Assembly (NCBI GenBank): GCA_019747905.1
Contig: JAIEQG010000125.1
Span: 1-38,479 of the forward strand
Origin: Burkholderiales bacterium
GTDB lineage: Bacteria > Pseudomonadota > Gammaproteobacteria > Burkholderiales > Ga0077523
Reading direction: 5' to 3'
Length of the DNA stretch: 38,479 nt
The notes under the pieces were generated by a model. It was not told the origin of the DNA and searched no databases. It saw only the letters and a list, made by a program, of their open reading frames with translations. Position 1 is the stretch's first letter, and the number at the start of each line of letters is the position of its first letter. Of this stretch, positions 28,848 through 36,929 are shown in pieces. Position numbers and translations under genes: made by a program.

Positions 28848-31037
28848 TTACCCCCGCATCCAGCCGTGATACCGCTCCAACCACCGCAACGCCGCCGCCG
28901 GCGCATGCGCCTTCTTCCAGTTCCCCGCAGCGTACTTGTTCGCCTCGGTCAGCGTCGGGTAGATGTGGATGGTCCCGAGGATCTTGTTCAAGCCGATGCC
29001 GTACTTCATCGCGGTCACGAACTCCGCGATCACATCCCCGGCATGCTCGCCGACGATGGTGACGCCAAGGATGCGATCCTTGCTCGGCGCAGTCAGCACC
29101 TTCACCACGCCGTGCGCTTCGCTGTCGGCGATGGCCCGGTCGAGATCGTCGATGCCATAGGTCGTCACTTCGTAGGCGACACCCTTCTCCTTCGCTTCGG
29201 TCTCGTTCAACCCTACGCGTGCCACCTCGGGCTCGGTGAACGTGCACCACGGAATCACCGAGAAATCCGCGCGGTAGCGCTTGAACTTTCCGAACAGGGA
29301 ATTCACCGCCGCATACCATGCCGTGTGCGCCGCCGTGTGGGTGAACTGGTACGGCCCCGCGACATCGCCGCACGCGTAGATGTTCGGATACTTCGTCGCG
29401 AGGAACTCGTTCACCTCAACGGTGCGTGCCTTGGTCGTCGGGATGCCGAGCTCCTCCAGGCCATAGCCGGTCGTATTGGCCACGCGGCCCACCGCGCACA
29501 GCATGACGTCGAACGCCAGGCGCACTTCGCGTCCACCGGTCTCGGCATACAGGATCTTCTCGCCGTTCTCGACGGCGAATCGCTGCGCCTTGTGATTCAC
29601 CAGCACGTCGATACCTTCGACGCGGAAGCGCTCCATCACCATTGCGGAGATCTCCGGATCCTCTCGGATCATCAGGCGCGGGAGCATCTCGACCTGCGTC
29701 ACCTTGGCGCCGAAGCGGGCGAAGCACTGCGCGAGCTCGCAGCCGATCGGCCCACCGCCGAGCACGAGCAGCCGCGGTGGAAGTACGCGCATCTCCCACA
29801 AGGTGTCGGACGTGACGTAGCCCACTTCCTCGATGCCGGGAATGGGTGGCACGAACGGTCGGCCGCCGGTTGCAATCACGATGTTGCGGGCGGTCAGGGA
29901 TCGCTTTCCCTCGGCCGTCGTCACGTCCACGGACCACGGGGTCGTGATCTTCGCAGTGCCGGCGATGCACTCGACGCCAAGCCCGGTGTAGCGCTCGATC
30001 GAATCGTGCGGTTCGATCTCGGCGATCACCCGCTGCACCCGCTCCATGACCTCGGCGAATTCGAAGTCGGCGCTGGCATTGCGGATGCCGAATTCCTTCG
30101 AGCGCTTCACGTGCGACAACAGCTTGGCCGAGCGGATCAACGCCTTGGACGGCACACAACCGAAGTTGAGGCAGTCGCCACCCATCTTGTGCTTCTCGAT
30201 CAACGTGACCTTCGCCTTCACCGCCGCCGCGATGTAGGCCGATACGAGCCCCGCGGAGCCCGCGCCGATCACGACCATGTTGCGATCGAAGCGCGCGGGC
30301 TTCTTCCAGTTCGCGTAGACCTTGCGCGCCGCAATCGCGTCCACCACCTTCTTCGCGACCAGCGGCAACAGGCCGAGCGCCACGAACGAACCGACCAGCG
30401 CCGGCGACAGGATGCCGCGCAGGCTCTCCAGCTTGGCGAGCTGCGTGCCCGCGTTCACGTAGATGATCGTGCCCGCGAGCATCCCGACCTGGCTCACCCA
30501 GTAGAAAGTCCAGGTCCGGATGGTCGTGAGACCCATCGCGAGGTTGATCACGAAAAACGGAAATGCCGGCACGAGGCGCAGCGTGAACAGATAGAACGCA
30601 CCCTCCTTCGCCACGCCCGAATCGATCGCCTTCAGCTTGTCGCCGAACCGGCGCTGAACGCCGTCGCGAAACAGGAACCGGCTCGCCAGGAATGCGAGCG
30701 TCGCGCCGATGCTGGAGGCGAACGACACGACGACGGTGCCGGTCACGAGGCCGAACAACGCACCCGCCGCCAGCGTCATCACGGTGGCTCCCGGCAGCGA
30801 GAGGCCGGTCACCGCCACGTACACGGCGAAGAACGCCGCGATGGTGAGCGCCGGGTTCGACCGGTACCAGGCATCGAACTGCGCCTGCCGGCTCTTCAGG
30901 AACTCGAGGCTGAAGTACTGGCCCAGATCGAAAGCGAAGAACGCCGCGATGGCTGCAACCAGGACGACTACGACGATCAGGCGGCTTCGGGTCACGCGTT
31001 TGTAGGGTCCGGAACGAGCCGGCCGAGTGTAGCGCAT
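28848..31037 (-). CDS. TVP38/TMEM64 membrane domain fused to mercuric-reductase-like flavoprotein
   Basis: 729 residues from ATG 31037 (GTG 30995 also possible; neither has a good ribosome binding site). The first 240 residues are a TVP38/TMEM64 (SNARE-associated type) membrane domain with several helices, including 'LSLPGATVMTLAAGALFGLVTG' and 'LRLVPAFPFFVINLAMGL'. From about 250 comes a class I pyridine nucleotide-disulfide oxidoreductase: 'MVVIGAGSAGLVSAY', redox-active 'GGDCLNFGCVPSKAL', NAD fold 'LLVLGGGPIGCELAQ', 'NIYACGDVAGP', and the catalytic 'HIYPTLTEANKY' His/Glu pair. The C-terminal CC pair of MerA is absent and there is no HMA domain, so mercury reduction is doubtful. Substrate unknown. 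Confidence 0.88.
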   Translation of the reverse strand: MRYTRPARSGPYKRVTRSRLIVVVVLVAAIAAFFAFDLGQYFSLEFLKSRQAQFDAWYRSNPALTIAAFFAVYVAVTGLSLPGATVMTLAAGALFGLVTGTVVVSFASSIGATLAFLASRFLFRDGVQRRFGDKLKAIDSGVAKEGAFYLFTLRLVPAFPFFVINLAMGLTTIRTWTFYWVSQVGMLAGTIIYVNAGTQLAKLESLRGILSPALVGSFVALGLLPLVAKKVVDAIAARKVYANWKKPARFDRNMVVIGAGSAGLVSAYIAAAVKAKVTLIEKHKMGGDCLNFGCVPSKALIRSAKLLSHVKRSKEFGIRNASADFEFAEVMERVQRVIAEIEPHDSIERYTGLGVECIAGTAKITTPWSVDVTTAEGKRSLTARNIVIATGGRPFVPPIPGIEEVGYVTSDTLWEMRVLPPRLLVLGGGPIGCELAQCFARFGAKVTQVEMLPRLMIREDPEISAMVMERFRVEGIDVLVNHKAQRFAVENGEKILYAETGGREVRLAFDVMLCAVGRVANTTGYGLEELGIPTTKARTVEVNEFLATKYPNIYACGDVAGPYQFTHTAAHTAWYAAVNSLFGKFKRYRADFSVIPWCTFTEPEVARVGLNETEAKEKGVAYEVTTYGIDDLDRAIADSEAHGVVKVLTAPSKDRILGVTIVGEHAGDVIAEFVTAMKYGIGLNKILGTIHIYPTLTEANKYAAGNWKKAHAPAAALRWLERYHGWMRG

Positions 31038-31133
31038 GGCGCTACGCGTGCTGGCCGGGTCTTCCCCTTTACGCTCCGAGGCTGGAAATGGATGCGGCGC
31101 CCCGCGGGGGCGCCGCACCGGAAACTTCGTCGA

Positions 31134-31796
31134 TCAGTCCGTGATGCCCGGCGCCCGCACTTCCTTGCCGGAGTGAGTGAGCGCTTCCGGCTGTGGATCG
31201 CAGGTGGGTCGGGCACCGGAGTACGCGACCCGCGCAGGACTCTGGATCGCCTGCAGGTACAGTTTCTGGATGGCGTACGCCTCCAGTTCACGTTGATACC
31301 AGCGCTCACAGGTCGCTGCGGCGGCCATCGAATGCCCGAGTTCCTGCATGTAGTGGACCATCTCGTGCAGCAGGATCGAGCGGTGGAACAGGTTCTTCTC
31401 CGGTTCCAGCTCCTCGCTGAACACGATGCCGCGCGTCGGCTCGTACATGGCCGAGACGCCGCATTTGGTCGCCGCCTCGCCGCAGGCGAGCCGATCGAGT
31501 TCCTTGCGGGAGACTCGCGTCACCATCGGCAGGACTTCCGGCACGCGGTACTTCGACAACTGCGAAGCGGAGCGCAGCAGGTACCGCGAGAGTTCGATCA
31601 TGTCGTCGATCGCCCCCTGGTCGCGGGGATTGTCGTACTGGGTCTCGAAGCCGCCGTCGCGGTAGGCCGAGTAGGACGACTGGGCCGACTTGTTGGGGGT
31701 GTTCCAGCTGTCACCGCCCGCGCGAACGGGAGTGGCGGTCAGCAGCACCGCGGCTGCGAGGGAGGAAAGGCCGATGCGAGAGAAAATGGGGACCAC
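31134..31796 (-). CDS. Secreted HExxH zinc metallopeptidase-like protein
   Basis: About 220 residues from GTG 31796, chosen because GGAG lies 7 nt upstream and it directly starts a signal peptide ('FSRIGLSSLAAAVLLTATPVRA'); ATG 31835 would add 13 residues. The zincin motif 'LLHEMVHYMQELGHSM' (HExxH) is followed by 'CERWYQRELEAYAIQKLYL', whose Glu in ExxA is a candidate third zinc ligand, as in gluzincin-like peptidases. Cys residues in 'LACGEAATKCGV' suggest a disulfide, consistent with periplasmic location. It resembles small uncharacterised DUF-type zincins in proteobacteria. Peptidase activity is inferred from the motif only. Confidence 0.75.
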   Translation of the reverse strand: MVPIFSRIGLSSLAAAVLLTATPVRAGGDSWNTPNKSAQSSYSAYRDGGFETQYDNPRDQGAIDDMIELSRYLLRSASQLSKYRVPEVLPMVTRVSRKELDRLACGEAATKCGVSAMYEPTRGIVFSEELEPEKNLFHRSILLHEMVHYMQELGHSMAAAATCERWYQRELEAYAIQKLYLQAIQSPARVAYSGARPTCDPQPEALTHSGKEVRAPGITD

Positions 31797-32064
31797 GGAC
31801 ACGCTCCTTTTCCCCTCCCGCCTCTTGTGGCTCATCGCGACCCGGCCACCGACCGAGTCGCACTCCCGGAATTGTCGTCCGGCTGATGCTGCCGCAATCA
31901 ACCAACCCCGAGCCCTCCGCCGCAAACTCGCGGCGCAGACCCCCTCGTCGCACCACTTTCGCGCGCCCCCGACCCCGGTTGCCCGGTTCTGGTTCAGCGC
32001 AAGCACGATTGAGAGCCTACACCCGGTGTCTCGCATAAAGCGAGCCAGACGTGAGGCTCTTTCC
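31797..32064. other. Intergenic gap without recognisable gene
   Basis: 268 bp between the metallopeptidase-like gene and the Sel1-repeat gene. I see no credible coding region, strong hairpin or known repeat here. It presumably contains the metallopeptidase promoter. Confidence 0.5.
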
Positions 32065-32928
32065 TCAAGTGCTGGCTTCCGTCCCGTCCGGCCGCAGCTT
32101 CTTCGCCCGCTCGAACTTGCGGTCGAGGGCCTGAACCTTCTCGTCGGCCGCCGCCCGCTGCTCGGCGGACAGGTTGGTAACCACTTCCTGCAGCAGGCGA
32201 CGATTGTCCTCGGCCTCGGTGGCGTCCTCTTCGGTGAACCGCAGCGCCGCCACGGAATACCAGACGTAAGCCTCGGCAGCGTCGGGCTGGCCGGCAGTGC
32301 GCCCGGCCTGATAGAGCTTGCCCAGGCTGTACATGCCCAGGGCCTTGCCGCGCTCGGCCGCCTGGCGGTACCAGCGCGCGGCCTCGCCGAAGTTCTTCTC
32401 GGTGCCCCAGCCTTCTTCCGACAGGTGGCCGATGTTCCACATGGCCAGCCCGTCGCCCTCGCGCGCGGCTTCCCGGTACCAGTTGAGCGCCAGCTCGTAG
32501 TTCTGCGGAACGCCCTGCCCGTTCTCGTAGAGGTCGCCGACGGCGTTCATCGCCCAGGCGTTGCCGCGCTCGGCGGAGCGCATCCACCACTTGAAGGCTT
32601 CCTCGTAGCTCTGGGCGACACCGTGGCCGTGGGCATAGAGCAGGCCGATGTTGTTCATGGACGGGGTATAGCCCTGCTTGGCAGCATGGGTCCACCAGCT
32701 CAAGGCCTCCTTGAAGTCCTGCTTGACCCCGCCTTCGCCGCGGGCCCACAGCCAGCCCACGTTGTTGGCCGCCCGTGGATCGGACCGGTCCAGCAGCCTG
32801 GAAAGCTTGGAGCCGTCGACGTTGGGCGCCCCGGGCTCGGGGATGGTGAAGGTCTCTTCCTGCTCGGCTGACCAGGCACTCCCGTGGAATGCCAATAGCG
32901 CCGCGATGGCTACCGCCCTGAATTGCAT
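32065..32928 (-). CDS. Sel1-repeat (TPR-like) exported protein
   Basis: 287 residues; ATG 32928 with AGGAGA 6-7 nt upstream starts a signal peptide 'FRAVAIAALLAFHGSAWS'. Five or so Sel1 repeats follow, such as 'AANNVGWLWARGEGGVKQDFKEALSWW', 'SMNNIGLLYAHGHGVAQSY' and 'AMNAVGDLYENGQGVPQNY', each about 36 residues with A..N.G..Y..G.GV. The C-terminus is charged and helical ('AEQRAAADEKVQALDRKFERAKK'). Sel1 proteins act as protein-protein interaction scaffolds, here in the periplasm. Partners are unknown. Confidence 0.88.
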   Translation of the reverse strand: MQFRAVAIAALLAFHGSAWSAEQEETFTIPEPGAPNVDGSKLSRLLDRSDPRAANNVGWLWARGEGGVKQDFKEALSWWTHAAKQGYTPSMNNIGLLYAHGHGVAQSYEEAFKWWMRSAERGNAWAMNAVGDLYENGQGVPQNYELALNWYREAAREGDGLAMWNIGHLSEEGWGTEKNFGEAARWYRQAAERGKALGMYSLGKLYQAGRTAGQPDAAEAYVWYSVAALRFTEEDATEAEDNRRLLQEVVTNLSAEQRAAADEKVQALDRKFERAKKLRPDGTEAST

Positions 32929-32990
32929 GCTGATCTCCTGTGGCTGGGCCACCCCCGACTGCATTCGGACAGCGCTGCCGCCGAACGCGT

Positions 32991-33848
32991 TCAGTTTCGC
33001 AGAAATGCCTGGAGATCGGCCAGCAGGCGTTCCGGCGCCTCTTCCGGGATGAAGTGCCCGCACGGGACGGGATGGCCGCGCACGTCGGTCGCCTTCTCCT
33101 TCCAGGTGCCCAGCACGTCGAACAGCGTGTGCATCTTGCCGAACTCGCCCCAGATCGCGAGAGTCGGGCAGGTCACGCGCTTGGTGAGGTCGGCCGCATC
33201 GTCGTCGAAATCGCGTGTGGCGGCGGCGCGGTAGTCATCCAGCGTCGCGCGGATCGCCCCCGGCAGCCGGAAGACGCGCAGGTATTCCTGGATCGCCTCT
33301 TCCTCGATCGCACCGGCCACGGACGACAGCGCCCGGAACATCGCGCGCAGGAACGGCTCGAGAGTCGCCTCGATCATGATCTCGGGCAGGTCCGGCACCT
33401 GGAAGAAGAACCAATGCCAGTAGGCTGCCGCCAGCTCGCGGCCGGTGCGGCTGAACAGCGTGTGCGTGGGGACGATGTCGAGCAGGCAGAGCCTCGTGAC
33501 GGCCGCCTGATGATCGATCGCCAAACGATGCGCGACTCGTGCGCCCCGATCGTGACCCACCACGGCATAGCGCTCGTGACCCAGGGCGACCATCAGCTCG
33601 TGGACGTCACGCGCCATGGTCTTCTTGTCGTAGCCGTCGCGGGGCTTGTCCGATTCGCCGTAACCGCGCAGGTCCGGCACGACCACGCTGTAACCGCGGG
33701 CGAGCGTCGGCGCGACCTTGCGCCACATGATCGCGCTCTGCGGATAGCCGTGCAGCAGCAACACCGCCGGCCCGCTGCCCGCGGTCCACACGTGCAGGCG
33801 CACGCCGTTGGCGCGGACGAAGCTGCGGGCAAAAGTGTCGATCATCAT
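32991..33848 (-). CDS. Haloacetate dehalogenase-like alpha/beta hydrolase
   Basis: 285 residues. The elbow 'VVGHDRGARVAHRLAIDH' gives nucleophile Asp100 with Arg101 and Arg104, the residues that bind the carboxylate in fluoroacetate dehalogenases. 'AAYWHWFFFQVP' supplies the His-Trp halide pair of the same family, 'LDDYRAAATRD' the conserved Tyr, and 'CGHFIPEEAPE' the catalytic His. The oxyanion region is 'LLHGYPQS'. These features favour a fluoroacetate/haloacetate dehalogenase subgroup; an epoxide hydrolase or other hydrolase is less likely. Tandem ATGs at 33848 and 33845 leave the exact start open. A REP-like element lies just upstream. Confidence 0.82.
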   Translation of the reverse strand: MMIDTFARSFVRANGVRLHVWTAGSGPAVLLLHGYPQSAIMWRKVAPTLARGYSVVVPDLRGYGESDKPRDGYDKKTMARDVHELMVALGHERYAVVGHDRGARVAHRLAIDHQAAVTRLCLLDIVPTHTLFSRTGRELAAAYWHWFFFQVPDLPEIMIEATLEPFLRAMFRALSSVAGAIEEEAIQEYLRVFRLPGAIRATLDDYRAAATRDFDDDAADLTKRVTCPTLAIWGEFGKMHTLFDVLGTWKEKATDVRGHPVPCGHFIPEEAPERLLADLQAFLRN

Positions 33849-33882
33849 TGTTGTCTCGACCTCATGGGAGCCTTCTCTCACC

Positions 33883-33955
33883 CTCTCCCGCAGGGAGAGG
33901 AACTGAAGCCCCCCTTCTCCCCGGCGGAGAAGGGGTTGGGGGATGAGGGGGGGTC
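33883..33955. repeat. REP-like palindromic element, second copy type
   Basis: Two hairpins sit side by side, CCTCTCCC-gca-GGGAGAGG and CCCCTTCTCC-ccggc-GGAGAAGGGG, flanked by CTCACC and GGGATGAGG-type outer arms. The architecture matches 25280-25370, but with different stem sequences. It lies between the aminotransferase stop and the dehalogenase-like start. Confidence 0.65.
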
Positions 33956-33994
33956 ACATTGCCCTTCAAAGCGGTCGGCGCAACCGGCCTTCCA

Positions 33995-35176
33995 TCAGCG
34001 ATTCACGAACCGCTCCAGTCGAGCCACGCCTTCCGCGAGCACCGGAATCGGTTTCGGATACGAGAAGCGCACGTGTTCTGCGGCGCGGTGCGTACCGAAA
34101 TCGATGCCCGGCGCGATCGCGACGCCGGCATGCTCCAGCACGTCCATGCAGAACCCGTAGCTGTCCTTCGTGAGCTTCGAGCAGTTCGCATAGATGTAGA
34201 ACGCGCCTTCGGGCTCGACCGGGATGTCGAAGCCGATCTCGCGCAACCGCGGCAACAGGAAATCGCGCTGCGCGCGATAGGCCTGGTGGCGCTGCTCGTG
34301 GAAAGCCACGGCTTCCGGCGTCAACGCCGCCAGCGCCGCGTGCTGGGCCAGTTCCGACGAGGAGATGAAAAGATTCTGCGCGAGTTTCTCGACGTCGGGC
34401 ATGCAGTCCTCGGGTGCCACCAGCCAGCCAAGGCGCCAGCCGGTCATGCCGAAGTACTTCGAGAAGCTGTTGATGATGAAGACGTCGTCCGCGAACTCCA
34501 GCGCCGTGCGGTCGGGGCGACCGTAGGTGAGGCCGTGATAGATCTCATCGACCACCAGCACGCCGCCACGCTCGCGCACCACCTCGTGGATTGCGCGCAT
34601 TTCATCGAAATCGATCAGGGTGCCGGTCGGATTCGACGGCGTGGCGAGCATCACCACGCGAGTGCGCTGCGACCAGTGCCGCTCGACCAGTTCGGCCGTG
34701 AGCTGGTAGCCACTGTCGGCACCCACCGGGATGCACACCGCGCGTCCGTTCACCGTGCGCACGAAATGGCGGTTCGCCGGATAGCTCGGATCAGCCATCA
34801 GCACCTCGTCGCCCGGATCCACCAGCACACCCATGGCGACCAGCAGCGCTCCCGACGAACCCGGCATGACGGCGATGCGCGAGGTCGGCACCGCCACCCC
34901 ATAGCGGCTCTGGTACCAACCGGCGAGGGCCCGGCGCAACTCGGGGATGCCGAGCCCGCCCGTGTATCGCACCAGGCCCGCGCGGATGGCGCGAATGCCG
35001 GCCTCGGCGATGGGATCGGCGATCGGCCCGTCGGGCTCGCCGATGGCCATGTTGACGATGCTGCGGCCCGCGGCTTCGAGTTCCTTCGCACGCGTGACGA
35101 CGGCAACGACGTGGAACGTATCGATGTCGGCCATGCGGGCCGACACGCGGCGCTGGAGGCGCTCGGGGTGGTTCAT
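33995..35176 (-). CDS. Class I/II PLP-dependent aminotransferase
   Basis: 393 residues, fold type I. Visible motifs are 'MAIGEPDGP' near the N-terminus, 'YTGGLGIPELRRALAGWY', 'PGSSGALLVAMGVL', 'ATPSNPTGT', 'VVDEIYHGLTYG', and the PLP-lysine segment 'NSFSKYFGMTGWRLGW', with 'HVRFSYPKP' carrying the substrate-binding Arg. It resembles aspartate/alanine-type aminotransferases. Amino donor and acceptor cannot be assigned. ATG 35176 is preferred for length, but 'MADIDTF' 14 residues on is a plausible alternative; neither has a strong ribosome binding site. It is divergent from the ketopantoate-reductase-like gene (101-bp gap). Confidence 0.9.
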   Translation of the reverse strand: MNHPERLQRRVSARMADIDTFHVVAVVTRAKELEAAGRSIVNMAIGEPDGPIADPIAEAGIRAIRAGLVRYTGGLGIPELRRALAGWYQSRYGVAVPTSRIAVMPGSSGALLVAMGVLVDPGDEVLMADPSYPANRHFVRTVNGRAVCIPVGADSGYQLTAELVERHWSQRTRVVMLATPSNPTGTLIDFDEMRAIHEVVRERGGVLVVDEIYHGLTYGRPDRTALEFADDVFIINSFSKYFGMTGWRLGWLVAPEDCMPDVEKLAQNLFISSSELAQHAALAALTPEAVAFHEQRHQAYRAQRDFLLPRLREIGFDIPVEPEGAFYIYANCSKLTKDSYGFCMDVLEHAGVAIAPGIDFGTHRAAEHVRFSYPKPIPVLAEGVARLERFVNR

Positions 35177-35277
35177 CGCTATGGGGCTAGCGGTGTGCGC
35201 ATGAAGATCATCGCCCGGAGGCTAGGGCAATGCGGCTGTGTTTTCAAGGACAATAGCGTCTTTGGAGGAGGAGTTGC

Positions 35278-36207
35278 ATGCACATTGCCATCATCGGGGC
35301 CGGCGGCGTCGGCGGGTATTTCGGAGCGCGGTTCGCGCACGAGGGCGAGAAGGTGACTTTCATCGCGCGCGGCGCCCATCTCGCGGCCATGCGCGAGCAC
35401 GGACTGCGGGTGCGTTCGGCCAACGGCGACATGAGCGTCAACCCGGTTGAGGCAACCGATGATGCGACCACTGTCGGCATCGTCGACCTCGTCATGATCG
35501 CGGTGAAGCTCTGGTCCACCCACGACGCCATCGAGACCGCGCGCTCCATGATGGGACCGAACTCGACGGTGGTTTCGTTCCAGAACGGCATCGAGGCGGA
35601 GGATGCGCTGATCGCCGCGTTCGGCCGCGAGCGCGTGCTGGGCGGTGTAGCGAACATCGCGGCGCTCATCGAAACGCCCGGCCTGATCCGGCACAACGGC
35701 ACCATGGCCATGCTGCAGTTCGGCGAACTGGACGGCAAGCGCTCGCCACGCGTCCAGACCCTGCTCGACATCTGCAAGCGCGCCGGCATCGACGCCAAGG
35801 TGCCGGACGACATCAACAAGGCGATCTGGGAAAAATACGTGTTCCTCGCTTCGCTCTCGGCCATGACGGCGCTCACCCGTCTGCCGCTCGGGCCGCTGCG
35901 GGAAGACCCCGACACGCGCGCCCTCTTCCGGCAACTCGCCGAGGAGGTGGTTGCGGTCGGGCGCGCCAAGGGCATTCCGCTCGCGGACGCCACCGTCGAC
36001 GCAATGATGGGCCGCCTCGACGGACTGCCGGGCGACATGGTGGCCTCGATGCTGGGCGACCTTAAACGCGGCAACCGGCTCGAGTTGCCGTGGCTGTCGG
36101 GGGGCGTGGTGCAGGCCGGGCGCAAGGTGGACGTGCCGACGCCGGCCCATCAGTTCGTCTACACGGCGCTCAAGCTGCACGCGCCCGGGCGCCATCCGAT
36201 GGCATGA
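35278..36207 (+). CDS. Ketopantoate reductase family (ApbA/PanE) oxidoreductase
   Basis: 309 residues. The N-terminal NADPH fold 'HIAIIGAGGVGGYFGARFA', 'VMIAVKLWST' (Lys), 'VSFQNGIEAEDAL', and a C-terminal helical domain with 'NKAIWEKYVFLASLSAMTALTR' and 'SMLGDLKRGNRLELPWLSGGVVQAGRK' are classic ApbA/PanE features; the catalytic Lys is in 'IWEKYV'. GGAGGAGGAG precedes the ATG. The family includes true ketopantoate reductases of CoA synthesis and 2-hydroxyacid dehydrogenases. The location beside a protease and an enolase-family gene, not pantothenate genes, leaves the substrate open. It overlaps the next gene by four bases (ATGA). Confidence 0.9.
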   Translation: MHIAIIGAGGVGGYFGARFAHEGEKVTFIARGAHLAAMREHGLRVRSANGDMSVNPVEATDDATTVGIVDLVMIAVKLWSTHDAIETARSMMGPNSTVVSFQNGIEAEDALIAAFGRERVLGGVANIAALIETPGLIRHNGTMAMLQFGELDGKRSPRVQTLLDICKRAGIDAKVPDDINKAIWEKYVFLASLSAMTALTRLPLGPLREDPDTRALFRQLAEEVVAVGRAKGIPLADATVDAMMGRLDGLPGDMVASMLGDLKRGNRLELPWLSGGVVQAGRKVDVPTPAHQFVYTALKLHAPGRHPMA

Positions 36208-36893
36208 CCGAGCCGACCGGGTCGCGCGGCGCCCGATGGGCGATTCCGCTCGCGCTGCTTCCGCTGGTGGCGCAGAGCCTGTTCGACGGGTTCTACAAGG
36301 GTCCGCTGCACCAGTGGTCGGAGACCGCCTTCTGGTTGGTCGACGTCACCAAGTTCGTGCTGCTGCCGGCGATCGTGTTGTGGGCGCTGGCACGATTCGG
36401 CGGCGTGCGGCCCAGGGACTACGGTTTCCGGTGGCCGCGTACCGAACCCGAACGCGAGCGGTTCATCGGCAGCATGCTGCTGGCGGGACTCGTGCTCGTG
36501 CCGCTCTATTTCGTCGCCGAAGAGTTGATCTGGCGCCTGTGGCCCGCGGCACGGCCGGCATTCACCTATGGCAGTGCGCTGCCCGGAGAGTGGCCGACAC
36601 GCTGGCTGGTCGTGGCCTACTACTCACTGACCGCCGGCGTCGTCGAGGAGATCGTGTTCCGCGGCCTGCCGTGGGCTTGGGCCGCGCCGTTCGCGGGCAC
36701 CTCGGCCAAGCGCTGGGCATGGGTCGGCATCACGTCTGTCACCTTCGGTCTGGTCCATTGGGAGAACGGCTGGCCCGACGTGCTCACTGCCACGCTGTTC
36801 GGCATCGCTGCCGCCATACTCTACCTGCGGCTGCGCAATCTCTGGCCGCTCGTCGCAGCCCACGCCCTGACCGATCTCATCGCATTCGCCTGA
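36204..36893 (+). CDS. CPBP-family intramembrane metalloprotease
   Basis: 229 residues with several transmembrane helices. The three CPBP/Abi motifs are present: 'GVVEEIVFRGLPWA' (EExxxR), 'SVTFGLVHWENGW' (FxxxH), and 'VAAHALTDLIAF' (HxxxD). In the family these residues bind a metal ion in the membrane and cut prenylated or other membrane proteins. ATG 36204 overlaps the preceding stop, so expression is coupled to the ketopantoate-reductase-like enzyme. Substrate unknown. Confidence 0.88.
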   Translation: MTEPTGSRGARWAIPLALLPLVAQSLFDGFYKGPLHQWSETAFWLVDVTKFVLLPAIVLWALARFGGVRPRDYGFRWPRTEPERERFIGSMLLAGLVLVPLYFVAEELIWRLWPAARPAFTYGSALPGEWPTRWLVVAYYSLTAGVVEEIVFRGLPWAWAAPFAGTSAKRWAWVGITSVTFGLVHWENGWPDVLTATLFGIAAAILYLRLRNLWPLVAAHALTDLIAFA

Positions 36894-36929
36894 CCATCCG
36901 CCACTTCGAACAACAACGGAGGAAGTTCC

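Noticed and set aside
28848..31037. Mercuric reductase (merA)
   Set aside because: The CxxxxC and His/Glu pair are those of the wider disulfide oxidoreductase class. The MerA C-terminal Cys pair and HMA domain are missing, and no mer genes are adjacent.
28734..31886. A 1050-codon open frame on the plus strand
   Set aside because: It is antisense to the TVP38-oxidoreductase fusion and neighbouring genes. The translation is rich in His, Arg and Asp without motifs, as expected of a GC-rich antisense frame.
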